From the NCBI GenBank assembly GCA_004843345.1, contig CP039460.1:1969001-2033000 (forward strand): DNA of 64,000 nt, given 5' to 3'. A model generated the notes under the pieces. It did not search any database, had not been told where the DNA came from, and was given only the letters and a program-made list of their open reading frames with translations. This DNA comes from Acetobacteraceae bacterium (GTDB lineage Bacteria; Pseudomonadota; Alphaproteobacteria; Acetobacterales; Acetobacteraceae). This document shows, in pieces, positions 29,339 through 38,370 of this stretch. The position numbers were made by a program, and so were the translations under genes. How positions within the stretch are numbered: position 1 is the stretch's first letter; every line of letters starts with the position of its first letter.

Positions 29339-32044
29339 TCAGTTTAAAAATGCTTTAATGTGTTCGGTTACTTCTGAAAGAGATAGTTTTTCGATTTGGA
29401 TTTCTTTAGGAAGCGCTTTTAGGATACGTGAGGGAGTTCGTCTATCTAAGATAACGAAAACCCCTTTATCTTTAAGATTGCGAATAAGCCTTCCAAAGGC
29501 CTGCCGCAAACGTAATGCGGCTTCTTCGTCTTCTAAGCGAATGCTTTCTTTTTGCTTTACATCTTGTTTGCGTTCACGATGGAGGATATCGCTCCGTGGC
29601 CAAGGCACTTTATCCATAACAACGAGTTGGAGAGAGGAGCCTACGATATCAATTCCATCTCTCATAGCATCTGTTCCCAAAAGGCAGCTTTTTTTATTTT
29701 GTCGGAATGTATCTACGAGCTGTGCATTATCAGCGCTACTAATATGCTGAGCATATAAGTCTATGTGATTTTTCGAAAGTTTAGGAAAAATATATTGATA
29801 AACTTCGCGTAATCGTGAGATCGCCGTAAACAATCCTAAAGCTCCCCCCTCAGAGGCTAGAAATAGTTTTGTATAGGCCTCGGCTACTTCTCTGTTAGAG
29901 GGGCCAACATCGTTTACGACATAGATTTTAGCCTGTGTTTCATAATTAAAAGGACTTTTTTGAAAGTCTTGAAGTATCTTACCCGATAGATGTTGACTAC
30001 CTGTCCGTCTTTTCGCTGCTTGCCAAGAGAGATTATTTCCTTCTTGGGATTTTTTGATTTCCGGCTCCTTATAAGGCCGAAAGGTTCCAGAGACATAAGC
30101 AATTCCAAGAGCCTGCTTTTTAAGAAGCGTGGACAGTGGAACGGTCGGATCAATCCAATGTTCGCAAAGCCTTACTTTCTGCCACTTTAGATGCGGGTTC
30201 TCATCATTGTCCCAATCTCCGCGAATAATACGGATCCATGGCGTTTTTGAGTTTTCATCAGGAGAAGAGAGGGGCGTTAGGAGCGATATCCATCCATTTA
30301 AGGCCGGAAAAATATAATAGTTAAGACGTTTGGAAACGATTTCTATCCCTTTGCTTGTTTCAGAATCTTTCTCTTCTGCTTGTAGAGGGAGGTTGGTTAA
30401 TATGCCTTTTAGGATTTTGATTTTCTCGAATAGGGTTTTGAATTCACTTAAGAGCAAGGATGAAGAAGTTTCCGTTTTAGGCGTTGCTGGATAGAAATCA
30501 CATTCCCTTTCAAAAAATGAGCTATTGCTGTCACTTAGGCTATAAAGATCAAGTTGAAGGGCAATATTTTGAAAAAAAGTAAGTGAAGTGAAGCTGTTTG
30601 TTTTTTCTTCCTCTTTTGAAAGAGAGAAGTTTTTTTGGAACTCGATCGAAGGAAGTGTTTTTTTTGCAATTATTTCTACTTGATTAAGAGCATCTTCCAG
30701 TTGAGAAAATTCTATAAGAGCTGTTTTTAGGTAGTGACGTAAGCTTTTAAATTTACGTTTTTTTGTTTGTTGGCTACTTCCTAGAAGTCTATTTCGGAAT
30801 TCTGTTAAGGCCTTTGAGGAAAGTCTAATAGAAAAAACATTATCAGCAGCCTGTTGCAGATGGTGGCTTTCATCAAAAATGAAATGTCGAGCAGGCATGG
30901 ATGAAGTTATTTCTTTATCTGCATTTTGAGCCAAACGAATGAGTGTTAAGGCATGGTTAGAGATAATTAATCGAGCATTAAGCGATTTTTGGTTAATACT
31001 TTCGAAAAAACAGCGTTGGTAAAACAGGCATCCTGTATGAAGACATTCTCCTTCTTTGTCGGTGAGTTGGAATATATGAGAATATCCGTAAAGGTGGTTA
31101 AACCAGCCTGGTAGGTCACCTCCTTTTATGTCACCATCTTTACTTTCTTTTGCCCAATTAAGAATGAATGCAAATGGAATATTGTTCGGGTAAGAAATGT
31201 TTGGATTATTTTGTATATGAAGAAAAATTGGAAGGAGTGTTTCTTGTAGCTTGAGTAAACATAAATAATTTTCGCGCCCCTTTAAAACAACAGCCTTTTG
31301 ATTGCGTTCTACCGGGTCTGGATAAAAACGAGAGAGTTCATTTTCAACTTGCCTTTGGAGGTGCTTTGTATATGTGCTTATCCAGACACAACCTTCATTT
31401 TTTTCAGCCCAACGATACGCAGCAGCAACATAACCAAGTGTTTTCCCTGTACCTGTTTCAGCCTCTGCTAGAAGGACGCGAGGAGATTCTTTTTCATTTG
31501 TAGGTAGTGAAAAAATGTCTCCAATTTTTTCAGAAAAATTTTCTTGAGAAGAACGGCGGAGCTCATTTGGTTTTAAAAACTTAATGACTGCTTCTTTTGC
31601 TTCATTTGGTTGGAGTGGTTTTAGACTGGACTGAGGTTGGTGTGAATCTTCTGACCATTCTGGAAGTGCCTTCCATATTTGTAAATCGTTCCAAACGCTT
31701 TTTTTTTCAGAATCCGTTATTTCTCCCAGAAGATGTGTTACAGTGGGCGCCCAGTGCCAATTCCCAGATTTTATGAAATAAAGAAGTTGGCGTAAAAATT
31801 TTCCTTTAGAAGTTGTTTTCGTACGTTCAATTTCAGATAGAAGAAAGTCTGCGATTTCGTATAAAAAATCTGGTGTCTTCTTAAAAGAAAGGTTAAGGGC
31901 CTGAGAGAGTCCTTCAGGAGTTGGAGAATAGAGGGGTTTGCCTGGGTATATAAACAAAAATAAATCAAGTAGATCTAGCCAAGGTCTAGGAAGGGGAGGA
32001 ACAGTAAATCCGAGCCTTTCATAACAAAGAACACCATGTACCAA
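29339..32044 (-). CDS. DinG/XPD-type ATP-dependent DNA helicase, N-terminus uncertain
   Basis: A superfamily 2 helicase of the DinG/YoaA/XPD branch. The 901 residues contain Walker A EAETGTGKTLGY, four cysteines in the C-x(n)-C-x-x-x-C cluster around GECLHTGCLFYQRCFF (probable iron-sulfur site), the FDESHHL box and the C-terminal QAFGRLIRN motif VI. Start is unclear. The TTG at 32044 is the first possible start, yet the same frame upstream to about 32190 reads family-like (LPPALIVQG, LTEDGEFVTLEG) without ATG, GTG or TTG before a stop at 32207. Removing one base from the A6 run at 32163-32168 would join a TTG at 32189. The gene is convergent to groL. Confidence 0.83.
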   Translation of the reverse strand: MVHGVLCYERLGFTVPPLPRPWLDLLDLFLFIYPGKPLYSPTPEGLSQALNLSFKKTPDFLYEIADFLLSEIERTKTTSKGKFLRQLLYFIKSGNWHWAPTVTHLLGEITDSEKKSVWNDLQIWKALPEWSEDSHQPQSSLKPLQPNEAKEAVIKFLKPNELRRSSQENFSEKIGDIFSLPTNEKESPRVLLAEAETGTGKTLGYVAAAYRWAEKNEGCVWISTYTKHLQRQVENELSRFYPDPVERNQKAVVLKGRENYLCLLKLQETLLPIFLHIQNNPNISYPNNIPFAFILNWAKESKDGDIKGGDLPGWFNHLYGYSHIFQLTDKEGECLHTGCLFYQRCFFESINQKSLNARLIISNHALTLIRLAQNADKEITSSMPARHFIFDESHHLQQAADNVFSIRLSSKALTEFRNRLLGSSQQTKKRKFKSLRHYLKTALIEFSQLEDALNQVEIIAKKTLPSIEFQKNFSLSKEEEKTNSFTSLTFFQNIALQLDLYSLSDSNSSFFERECDFYPATPKTETSSSLLLSEFKTLFEKIKILKGILTNLPLQAEEKDSETSKGIEIVSKRLNYYIFPALNGWISLLTPLSSPDENSKTPWIRIIRGDWDNDENPHLKWQKVRLCEHWIDPTVPLSTLLKKQALGIAYVSGTFRPYKEPEIKKSQEGNNLSWQAAKRRTGSQHLSGKILQDFQKSPFNYETQAKIYVVNDVGPSNREVAEAYTKLFLASEGGALGLFTAISRLREVYQYIFPKLSKNHIDLYAQHISSADNAQLVDTFRQNKKSCLLGTDAMRDGIDIVGSSLQLVVMDKVPWPRSDILHRERKQDVKQKESIRLEDEEAALRLRQAFGRLIRNLKDKGVFVILDRRTPSRILKALPKEIQIEKLSLSEVTEHIKAFLN

Positions 32045-32253
32045 GAGAATGGGAGAGGACGAATTTAAAAACTCTAAAAGAGTATTTCCTTCAAGAGTTA
32101 CAAATTCTCCATCTTCAGTTAAAATTAAAGCTTTAGTCCCTTGTACAATTAGGGCGGGCGGTAAAAAAGGGGAGCGAGAGATAGGACAACGTATCCTTGG
32201 GTTAACTTAATTATTGAGGTGACAGAGAGCGTTAAAGCCTTCCTGATCTTATT

Positions 32254-33861
32254 ATGACAAATAAATCAACATCATTACATTCTTTAGATAAAATTTCTTC
32301 TCAATGGCCTTTTATTGAGGCTGCTAAATTAGCAAAAAAGGTTGAGAATCGTCCTCTAGATGAGGCAATTCTTTTTGAAACGGGATATGGCCCTTCTGGC
32401 GTTCCACATATTGGCACTTTTGGCGAAGTCTTGAGAACAAGTTGGGTACGTCTTGCTTTTGAAAGGCTTACTGGACGAAAAACACGTTTGTTGGCGTTTT
32501 CAGATGATATGGATGCTTTAAGAAAAGTACCAACAAATGTGCCAAATCAGGAAATGCTCTCTGAATATATCGGAAAACCGCTGAGTAAGATTCCAGATCC
32601 TTTCGGCACGCATGAAAGCTTTGCTGCGCACAACAATGCGCGTTTATGCGCATTTTTAGATAGATTCGGATTTGACTATGAATTCGCATCAGCAACTGCA
32701 TACTACACAAGTGGTTATTTTGATGAAGCCCTAAAACGCGTTCTTGAGGAGTTTCCTAAGATTATGAAAGTTGTCCTCCCAACGTTGCGAGAGGCACGGA
32801 AGACAACTTATTCTCCAATTCTTCCTATTCATCCAAAAACAGGTGAGGTTATGCAGGTGCCTGTTGAAGTGTTGGATTCTGAAAAAGGTATGATTCGTTG
32901 GCAAGACGATGAAGGAGAGATTTTTGAGACGTGTGTGTTTGGTGGCGGAGCAAAAATGCAGTGGAAGGGAGATTGGGCCATGCGTTGGTACGCGCTCGGC
33001 GTGGACTATGAAATGGCAGGTAAAGATCTAACGGATAGCGTTAAGCTTTCGTCTAAAATTTGTCGAATTTTAGGAGGTGTTCCGCCTGTTAATTTGATTT
33101 ATGAGTTATTTTTAGATGCAGAAGGGCAAAAAATTAGCAAATCTAAAGGTAACGGCCTGTCGTTAGAAGAGTGGCTACTATTGGGGCCAGAGGAATCTCT
33201 CTCTCAATTTATGTTTCATCAGCCACAAAGAGCAAAACGTCTTCATAAGGGTATTATCGGTCGTTCTATAGATGATTACTTATCTGGTATGGAACGATTA
33301 CAGTCTTCTGAAAAAGCGCCAGAAGAGCATATTGGATGGTTTCTTCATAAAGGGGAACTTCCAATTTGGGAGGGGTCTCCTGTTTCTTTCTCCTTGCTTT
33401 TGAATTTGGCCACCGCTTTGGGAGCTAAGGATGAAGAAACATTATGGAAATTTTTAAGGCGTTATGACGAAACACTCAGTGCTGAAACACATCCCTTTTT
33501 AGCGAGTTTATTAGGGTATGTTCTTGAGCATGTGAAAGAACAAGAAAAGTCTGGCGCAAGAAAATGCCGTAAACCAAAAGAAGTCGAACGTCTTGCGATT
33601 GAAGAATTAAGAAACTCATTGAAGAGCTTAACTTTAGAGAATGAGGAAAAATCTATTGCGGAAATCGTGCAAAATCTTACTTATAGTGTAGGAAAAAAAT
33701 ATTTTGGGCAAGAAGGTCTGAGGGGATGGTTTTCTTGTTTGTATGAAGTTCTTTTGGGGCGCTCTGAGGGGCCGCGGTTCGGTGTTTTTGTAGCGCTTTA
33801 TGGGATTCCTGAGGTGGTTGCTCTTATGGATCAAGTTCTTAGTTCGGATGAAAGTCTTTAG
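32254..33861 (+). CDS. lysS: Lysyl-tRNA synthetase, class I
   Basis: It charges tRNA-Lys; the class I form is found in archaea and most alphaproteobacteria instead of the class II enzyme. The 535-residue protein has HIGT (from residue 52) within GYGPSGVPHIGTFGE and KISKS at 293-297, the two class I signatures. The C-terminal helical anticodon-binding part is complete. It begins 65 bases from the divergent helicase gene and ends 28 bases before an MprF-like gene, which may be meaningful (see findings). Confidence 0.95.
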   Translation: MTNKSTSLHSLDKISSQWPFIEAAKLAKKVENRPLDEAILFETGYGPSGVPHIGTFGEVLRTSWVRLAFERLTGRKTRLLAFSDDMDALRKVPTNVPNQEMLSEYIGKPLSKIPDPFGTHESFAAHNNARLCAFLDRFGFDYEFASATAYYTSGYFDEALKRVLEEFPKIMKVVLPTLREARKTTYSPILPIHPKTGEVMQVPVEVLDSEKGMIRWQDDEGEIFETCVFGGGAKMQWKGDWAMRWYALGVDYEMAGKDLTDSVKLSSKICRILGGVPPVNLIYELFLDAEGQKISKSKGNGLSLEEWLLLGPEESLSQFMFHQPQRAKRLHKGIIGRSIDDYLSGMERLQSSEKAPEEHIGWFLHKGELPIWEGSPVSFSLLLNLATALGAKDEETLWKFLRRYDETLSAETHPFLASLLGYVLEHVKEQEKSGARKCRKPKEVERLAIEELRNSLKSLTLENEEKSIAEIVQNLTYSVGKKYFGQEGLRGWFSCLYEVLLGRSEGPRFGVFVALYGIPEVVALMDQVLSSDESL

Positions 33862-33889
33862 GCATGTTTAATAAAAAAGCGGAAATCCT

Positions 33890-35860
33890 TTGATTCAAAA
33901 AGTGAATAATAAAAAAGAGAAAGGCGTAAATTTTTTTCTCAAGAGAAAGAATTTAGGGGCGTTCGCATTACGTGCGCTCCCATTCTTGGTTGCTGCGATT
34001 TTAGTTGTTGTTGGCGGTCTTGCTCTTTTTCGTGAAGCTTCGCATTTTTCTATTCATGAGGTGAAGCAGGCAGTTACCTCTCTCCCTGCGTCTTCTTTAT
34101 TGAAGGCTGCCTCTGCTACTATTTTAGCTTATTTTTTATTATCTTTTTACGATTATTTTGGGGCATGGTACGCTCAAGATCCTCAACCTTGGTTTAAATC
34201 AGCTCTTGCGGCCTTTTGCTCGTACGTTTTTGCTCATAATTTAGGCTTTACAGCACTTTCTGGAGCCGCCGTTAGGTATCGTTTATATCGTGTTTGGGGA
34301 ATGTCGACCGCAGATATTGCTCGCGTCGTCATTTTTTGTACATGGGCTTGCAGTCTTGGTATTTTCTTTTTAGTTGGGATTGCACTTTTGTCCCAGCCGA
34401 ATGCAGTCCCTATTACCTGGGTAAAGGCTTGGATTACGATCCCTTTGGGCATTATCTGTTTGCTAGTGGTTTTACTTTATCTTCTTTTATCTCTGCGAGG
34501 GGGGAAGGTGAAAATTAAAAATTGGGAGTTAGTAATGCCAACTCCTGCCTTAGCACTTGGACAGTTATTGACGAGTGCTTTGGATATGGGAGTGACCGCC
34601 CTTATTCTTTGGTGTGTCTTGGGTGAAATGCATATATCTACTTTTCCTCCATTGACTTTTTTTGGATTTATAGGAATTTACCTCACTGCTTATATGGCAG
34701 GATTGCTATCAAGCGTTCCAGGAGGTGTTGGTGTTTTTGATGCTTTTCTTCTTACGATGCTTTTGCCGTGGTTTAATACGCCTCAAATCGTAGGGGCGTT
34801 GGTTGTTTTTCGTGCTTTTTATTATTTAATTCCTTTACTCTTGGCGGGAGTTCTTTTTTCAGGGCACGAATTTTTTTTAAGGATATCGAAAAAAAAGGAA
34901 ACTTTTCTCTCAAAAGATGGCATTCATTTTGCTGAAGGAGATTTTACAACGCAGATTGGTTCATTTTTAGAACTTATTTTTGCTTTATGCCTTTCAACTT
35001 ATGCTTTGTTGGGTCTTCCCTTTGGAAATACGTTATCCTTGAGAGGAATTCTTCTTTTCTTCTTAGGTGCTTTGATCGCAGGTTTGTCTTTTGCTCTTGG
35101 ACAAAAGGTATTTGCCGCATGGCGAGCATCTGTTATCGTTCTGACAACACTTTTACCGATCCTTTTGTTTTTGAAAGTTGATCGTTTTCTTTTCTTTTTT
35201 AACTTATTGGCTCTTTTTATTATTTTGCCTTTTCGGCGTTATTATTATCGGCAGGCGCATATCGTCGCATTTCCCAATGTTCCGAGGACTTTAGCAACCT
35301 TTTTATTGATATTAGGGATTTTTTTTGCAACAGTTTGGGCTGCTTTGGGGCGTCGTTCTGGCGAGGTTTTATGGATCTCAAAAGAGACGATTTCATTCGC
35401 CCTAGCTGCATCTGCACTTCTTTGTCTTTTTGCAATTTTCTTTTCTTTCCGGCGAACAAGAGTGCATTTATTTGAATGGAAAGATAGTGAAGTGGCGCAT
35501 TTTTATGCCGTTCAATCTTTTATTCCAGAAGGTTATTTAGTTGAAGCTTCAGGAAATGCTTGGGGGCCATGTCTTCGTTTAAATTTAAAATGGGACGAAC
35601 ACACACTTTTAATGTTAGGTGGGCCTTATGGAGATGAAAAGTATTTTTCTGCTGTTATTTGGCGGATGAGAGATTTTGCAGTTCAGGATGGTCGGAATCT
35701 TGCTTGGCTTATAGAGAAGAACAATAAGGGGCAGGTGGATGAAAAAATTTTGAAAAAACTCGGACTGGAAGCTGTTTCTGAAGATAACTGGGTATTATAT
35801 GCCTCTCCGTCACAGATATCGACCTTATTGCATTTTTTTAACAATAGAGGATATGATTAA
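33890..35860 (+). CDS. MprF-like membrane protein with shortened C-terminal domain
   Basis: The 656-residue protein has about 13-14 hydrophobic segments. The N-terminal part is the flippase-like LPG_synthase_TM region (LSGAAVRYRLYRVWGM, SSVPGGVGVFDAFLL). Beyond residue 520 a soluble part resembles the first half of the DUF2156 lysyltransferase domain (LLMLGGPYGDEKYF) and then stops. MprF of other bacteria is near 850 residues with a complete transferase domain. It might flip or partly modify a lipid, but catalysis is not supported. TTG 33890 is preferred because GGAAA lies six bases before; GTG 33902 is possible. Confidence 0.75.
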   Translation: MIQKVNNKKEKGVNFFLKRKNLGAFALRALPFLVAAILVVVGGLALFREASHFSIHEVKQAVTSLPASSLLKAASATILAYFLLSFYDYFGAWYAQDPQPWFKSALAAFCSYVFAHNLGFTALSGAAVRYRLYRVWGMSTADIARVVIFCTWACSLGIFFLVGIALLSQPNAVPITWVKAWITIPLGIICLLVVLLYLLLSLRGGKVKIKNWELVMPTPALALGQLLTSALDMGVTALILWCVLGEMHISTFPPLTFFGFIGIYLTAYMAGLLSSVPGGVGVFDAFLLTMLLPWFNTPQIVGALVVFRAFYYLIPLLLAGVLFSGHEFFLRISKKKETFLSKDGIHFAEGDFTTQIGSFLELIFALCLSTYALLGLPFGNTLSLRGILLFFLGALIAGLSFALGQKVFAAWRASVIVLTTLLPILLFLKVDRFLFFFNLLALFIILPFRRYYYRQAHIVAFPNVPRTLATFLLILGIFFATVWAALGRRSGEVLWISKETISFALAASALLCLFAIFFSFRRTRVHLFEWKDSEVAHFYAVQSFIPEGYLVEASGNAWGPCLRLNLKWDEHTLLMLGGPYGDEKYFSAVIWRMRDFAVQDGRNLAWLIEKNNKGQVDEKILKKLGLEAVSEDNWVLYASPSQISTLLHFFNNRGYD

Positions 35861-35999
35861 CCATTCATAAAAAGCGAAAAAGGCATTTTTTAGAGAGGGG
35901 CTCAAGAGGGATAAAAAGGAGATATTTCGTATTTTATTTAAAAAAGAAAGTTTTCTGCTATGATGATGCTGTTTATCTGTGAAAAGTAGGAATTGGGAA

Positions 36000-36755
36000 A
36001 TGAATTTTAATCAAGATTTTCAATATAATGGCCAGCAAGGTCAAACAGATGAGGCTGCGTTAGATCTGGGTTTAAGAAGTTATCTGCGCACCGTCTATAA
36101 CTGGATGGGGTTAGGTCTGGTTATCACTGCGATTGCAGCTTGGACGGTTGTGCATACATCGTTATCAATGCTCTTTTTCCATATCGTTGGAGGACAGTTG
36201 CAGTTAACAGGGCTTGGTTGGGCTGCGGCCTTTGCTCCACTTATTTTTGTATTTGTATTGTCTGCAGGGATTAATCGGCTTTCTCGTTCTACGGCTGCTG
36301 CCTTATTTGTTGTTTTCAGCATTTGTATGGGGATTAGTTGCTCAAGCTTGCTCTTTGCCTATACAGCTTCTTCAGTTGTGCGGACTTTCTTAGTTACCTC
36401 GATTATGTTTTTAGGGCTGTCTCTCTTCGGTTATGTAACGAAACGTTCCTTAAGCGGTTTAGGAACTTTCTTATTCATGGCCTTGATTGGTCTTATTGTT
36501 GCGAGCGTAGTTAATCTTTTTTTGTCATCTGATAATTTAGATTTTGCAATTTGTTTTATTGGTATTTTGATTTTTTCAGGGCTTACTGCTTATGATACAC
36601 AGCGCATGAAGGTTTCTTATCAGCAATATCTTACTTGGATGCCACAGGAAGCAGTCGCTAAGCAGGGTATCTATGATGCTTTGTCTTTGTATTTAGATTT
36701 TATTAATTTATTTCAGTTTCTTCTTCGTTTTCTTGGAACAAGTAGGAATGATTGA
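36000..36755 (+). CDS. BAX inhibitor-1 (YccA/YbhL) family membrane protein
   Basis: A seven-helix inner-membrane protein of the TMBIM/UPF0005 family. The 251 residues show YLRTVYNWMGLGLVITA at the start, GLSLFGYVTKRSLSGLGTFLFM and the ending LTAYDTQRMKVSYQ ... ALSLYLDFINLFQFLLRFLG, which are the standard bacterial landmarks. ATG 36000 is preferred over the upstream GTG 35979 because it has a GGGAA close by. In bacteria its role (calcium leak, FtsH-linked quality control) is not settled. It is monocistronic with a strong terminator. Confidence 0.92.
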   Translation: MNFNQDFQYNGQQGQTDEAALDLGLRSYLRTVYNWMGLGLVITAIAAWTVVHTSLSMLFFHIVGGQLQLTGLGWAAAFAPLIFVFVLSAGINRLSRSTAAALFVVFSICMGISCSSLLFAYTASSVVRTFLVTSIMFLGLSLFGYVTKRSLSGLGTFLFMALIGLIVASVVNLFLSSDNLDFAICFIGILIFSGLTAYDTQRMKVSYQQYLTWMPQEAVAKQGIYDALSLYLDFINLFQFLLRFLGTSRND

Positions 36756-36762
36756 AATATTA

Positions 36763-36800
36763 TAAAAAAGAGCTCCCTTTAAAAGGGAGCTCTTTTTTTA
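36763..36800. terminator. Bidirectional intrinsic terminator, BI-1 / fdxA
   Basis: An almost perfect palindrome: AAAAAGAGCTCCCTTT against AAAGGGAGCTCTTTTT with a two-base loop and A/T tracts on each side. It lies between convergent genes. Confidence 0.88.
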
Positions 36801-36811
36801 TACTCTATTGT

Positions 36812-37144
36812 TTATAGTGTGTGCGGGTTAGGGGAAAGTAGCTTTTCTTTATTTGGCTTTCCGTTCCATTCTTCTGCGTCAGCAGGCGCTTGACCTTTTC
36901 TTGTAATATTAGGCCAAGATTGGGAATATTTTGTATTGATATCGAGCCATTCCTGAGCAGTATCGTCTGTATCTGGGAGGATAGCTTCAGCAGGGCATTC
37001 TGGCTCACAAACCCCACAGTCAATACATTCTTCTGGATTAATAACAAGAAAATTCTCTCCCGCGTAAAAACAATCAACGGGACAAACCTCTACGCAATCC
37101 ATGTATTTGCAACGGATACAATTTTCTGTGACCACATAGGTCAT
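36812..37144 (-). CDS. fdxA: Ferredoxin FdxA (7Fe-8S type)
   Basis: A small electron carrier with one [3Fe-4S] and one [4Fe-4S] cluster. The 110-residue protein starts [20 protein letters not shown] and continues [16 protein letters not shown], giving the usual pattern of cysteines C9, C17, C21, C40, C43, C46 and C50. The proline-rich C-terminal tail [17 protein letters not shown] is the long tail of alphaproteobacterial FdxA. It is monocistronic. Redox partners cannot be read from the context. Confidence 0.95.
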   Translation of the reverse strand: MTYVVTENCIRCKYMDCVEVCPVDCFYAGENFLVINPEECIDCGVCEPECPAEAILPDTDDTAQEWLDINTKYSQSWPNITRKGQAPADAEEWNGKPNKEKLLSPNPHTL

Positions 37145-37280
37145 TGTTTTTAACTCTCCTGCTGTCCGGTTATTCAGGTAAACTGAGTAGATAAGGATTA
37201 TCTCTGGAAACTCTTTATTGTGCGAAATGCTGATATGGAGTCTTCCTATGCTTCTAGACTGTGATAATTCGTTGATTTTA

Positions 37281-38231
37281 TCAAGGCAAGTTTTTTAGCT
37301 GAAAAAGAGAACTTTTCCGCCAAAAATAGGCAACAAGACTTCCCCAGATAACTTGTGGTATCAGTAAAAGAATTAGACTTATGGAAAGTGGAAGAAATAA
37401 CTCTATGATTCCCCCCCATATGGCAAAGCTCCATTGAATAAGAGTGACATAAAAGGGGGAGAGAAAATTTGATCGCACTGCCAGTTGGTATAGATGTGTG
37501 TTATGGGCTTGCGTTATAGGATCTTTTTTTAGACTTCTTATGACTAAAGTTATAAAGACATCAAAAAGCATTCCATTTAAGAGCGCTGGTAAAAGAAAGA
37601 TAATCCTGAGGTGATAAGATTCAGAAAATTGCGTATGGTTTTTTATGAGTATATTAGCGATTAAGCACAGAATAAGTGCGCAGGTCTGACTGCCAACATC
37701 TCCCATAAAAATATGTGCCCTTGGAAAATTCCAGGGTAGAAAAGTGAGAAGTGCTCCAGATAAAAGATAACACAAAACATTTGGCGCGCCTGCGAAGGCA
37801 AGAATAAAGGAAGAGATGACGATTACGCCAGAAGCTAATCCATTTAATCCATCCATGAAGTTAATTGTGTTTAAATAGATTACGTTAAGTAACGTAAAGC
37901 CTGTAGTGTATGTGCTTGAAACTCCAAGGCTCTCAGTAATAAGAAAACTAGAAAGAATTTGTACAATCAGTTTTAACCATACATTTTGTGATTGAATATC
38001 ATCAATTAATGAAAAGATAGCTAAAGTAAAAATTCCAGTGAATGCGTACAAAGTATTAAATGGAAGCAGTAGCGCTGGGTTAATGAGGCGCCAAATTAGA
38101 AACCCAAAGCAAAAGGCAAGGATAATTGCAATACCGCCACCCTTAGAAATAGGAAATTCATGTGCGCTACGTGCTTGAGGAATATCGAGTATGTTGAGCT
38201 TTGGAATAAAAGCAAGCCCGATCCCGCACAA
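37281..38231 (-). CDS. WecA/MraY-family undecaprenyl-phosphate sugar-1-phosphate transferase
   Basis: A polytopic enzyme that starts glycan synthesis by moving a sugar-1-phosphate from a UDP-sugar to undecaprenyl phosphate. Seen: [11 protein letters not shown]-like [16 protein letters not shown] (catalytic Asp pair), [26 protein letters not shown] and the late HNTHLYQ. The 316-residue frame starts at TTG 38231 in the middle of the first membrane helix. The same frame upstream encodes the missing half of that helix ([14 protein letters not shown]) but has no ATG, GTG or TTG before a stop at 38295. Removing one base from an A5 run (38280-38284) would connect to a TTG. It is divergent from the CapD-like gene. 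Confidence 0.82.
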   Translation of the reverse strand: MCGIGLAFIPKLNILDIPQARSAHEFPISKGGGIAIILAFCFGFLIWRLINPALLLPFNTLYAFTGIFTLAIFSLIDDIQSQNVWLKLIVQILSSFLITESLGVSSTYTTGFTLLNVIYLNTINFMDGLNGLASGVIVISSFILAFAGAPNVLCYLLSGALLTFLPWNFPRAHIFMGDVGSQTCALILCLIANILIKNHTQFSESYHLRIIFLLPALLNGMLFDVFITLVIRSLKKDPITQAHNTHLYQLAVRSNFLSPFYVTLIQWSFAIWGGIIELFLPLSISLILLLIPQVIWGSLVAYFWRKSSLFQLKNLP

Positions 38232-38370
38232 GCCTATGGTGAGTATGTATGGAAGGGATTGTATGAAGAGAGTAGACAGAAAAACTATCCAATTTTATTA
38301 TACGTTAACTTAAAAAATTGCTTTTTATATTTTTAGACGTTGATTACAAAGATCCATCAACGCCTTCAAG

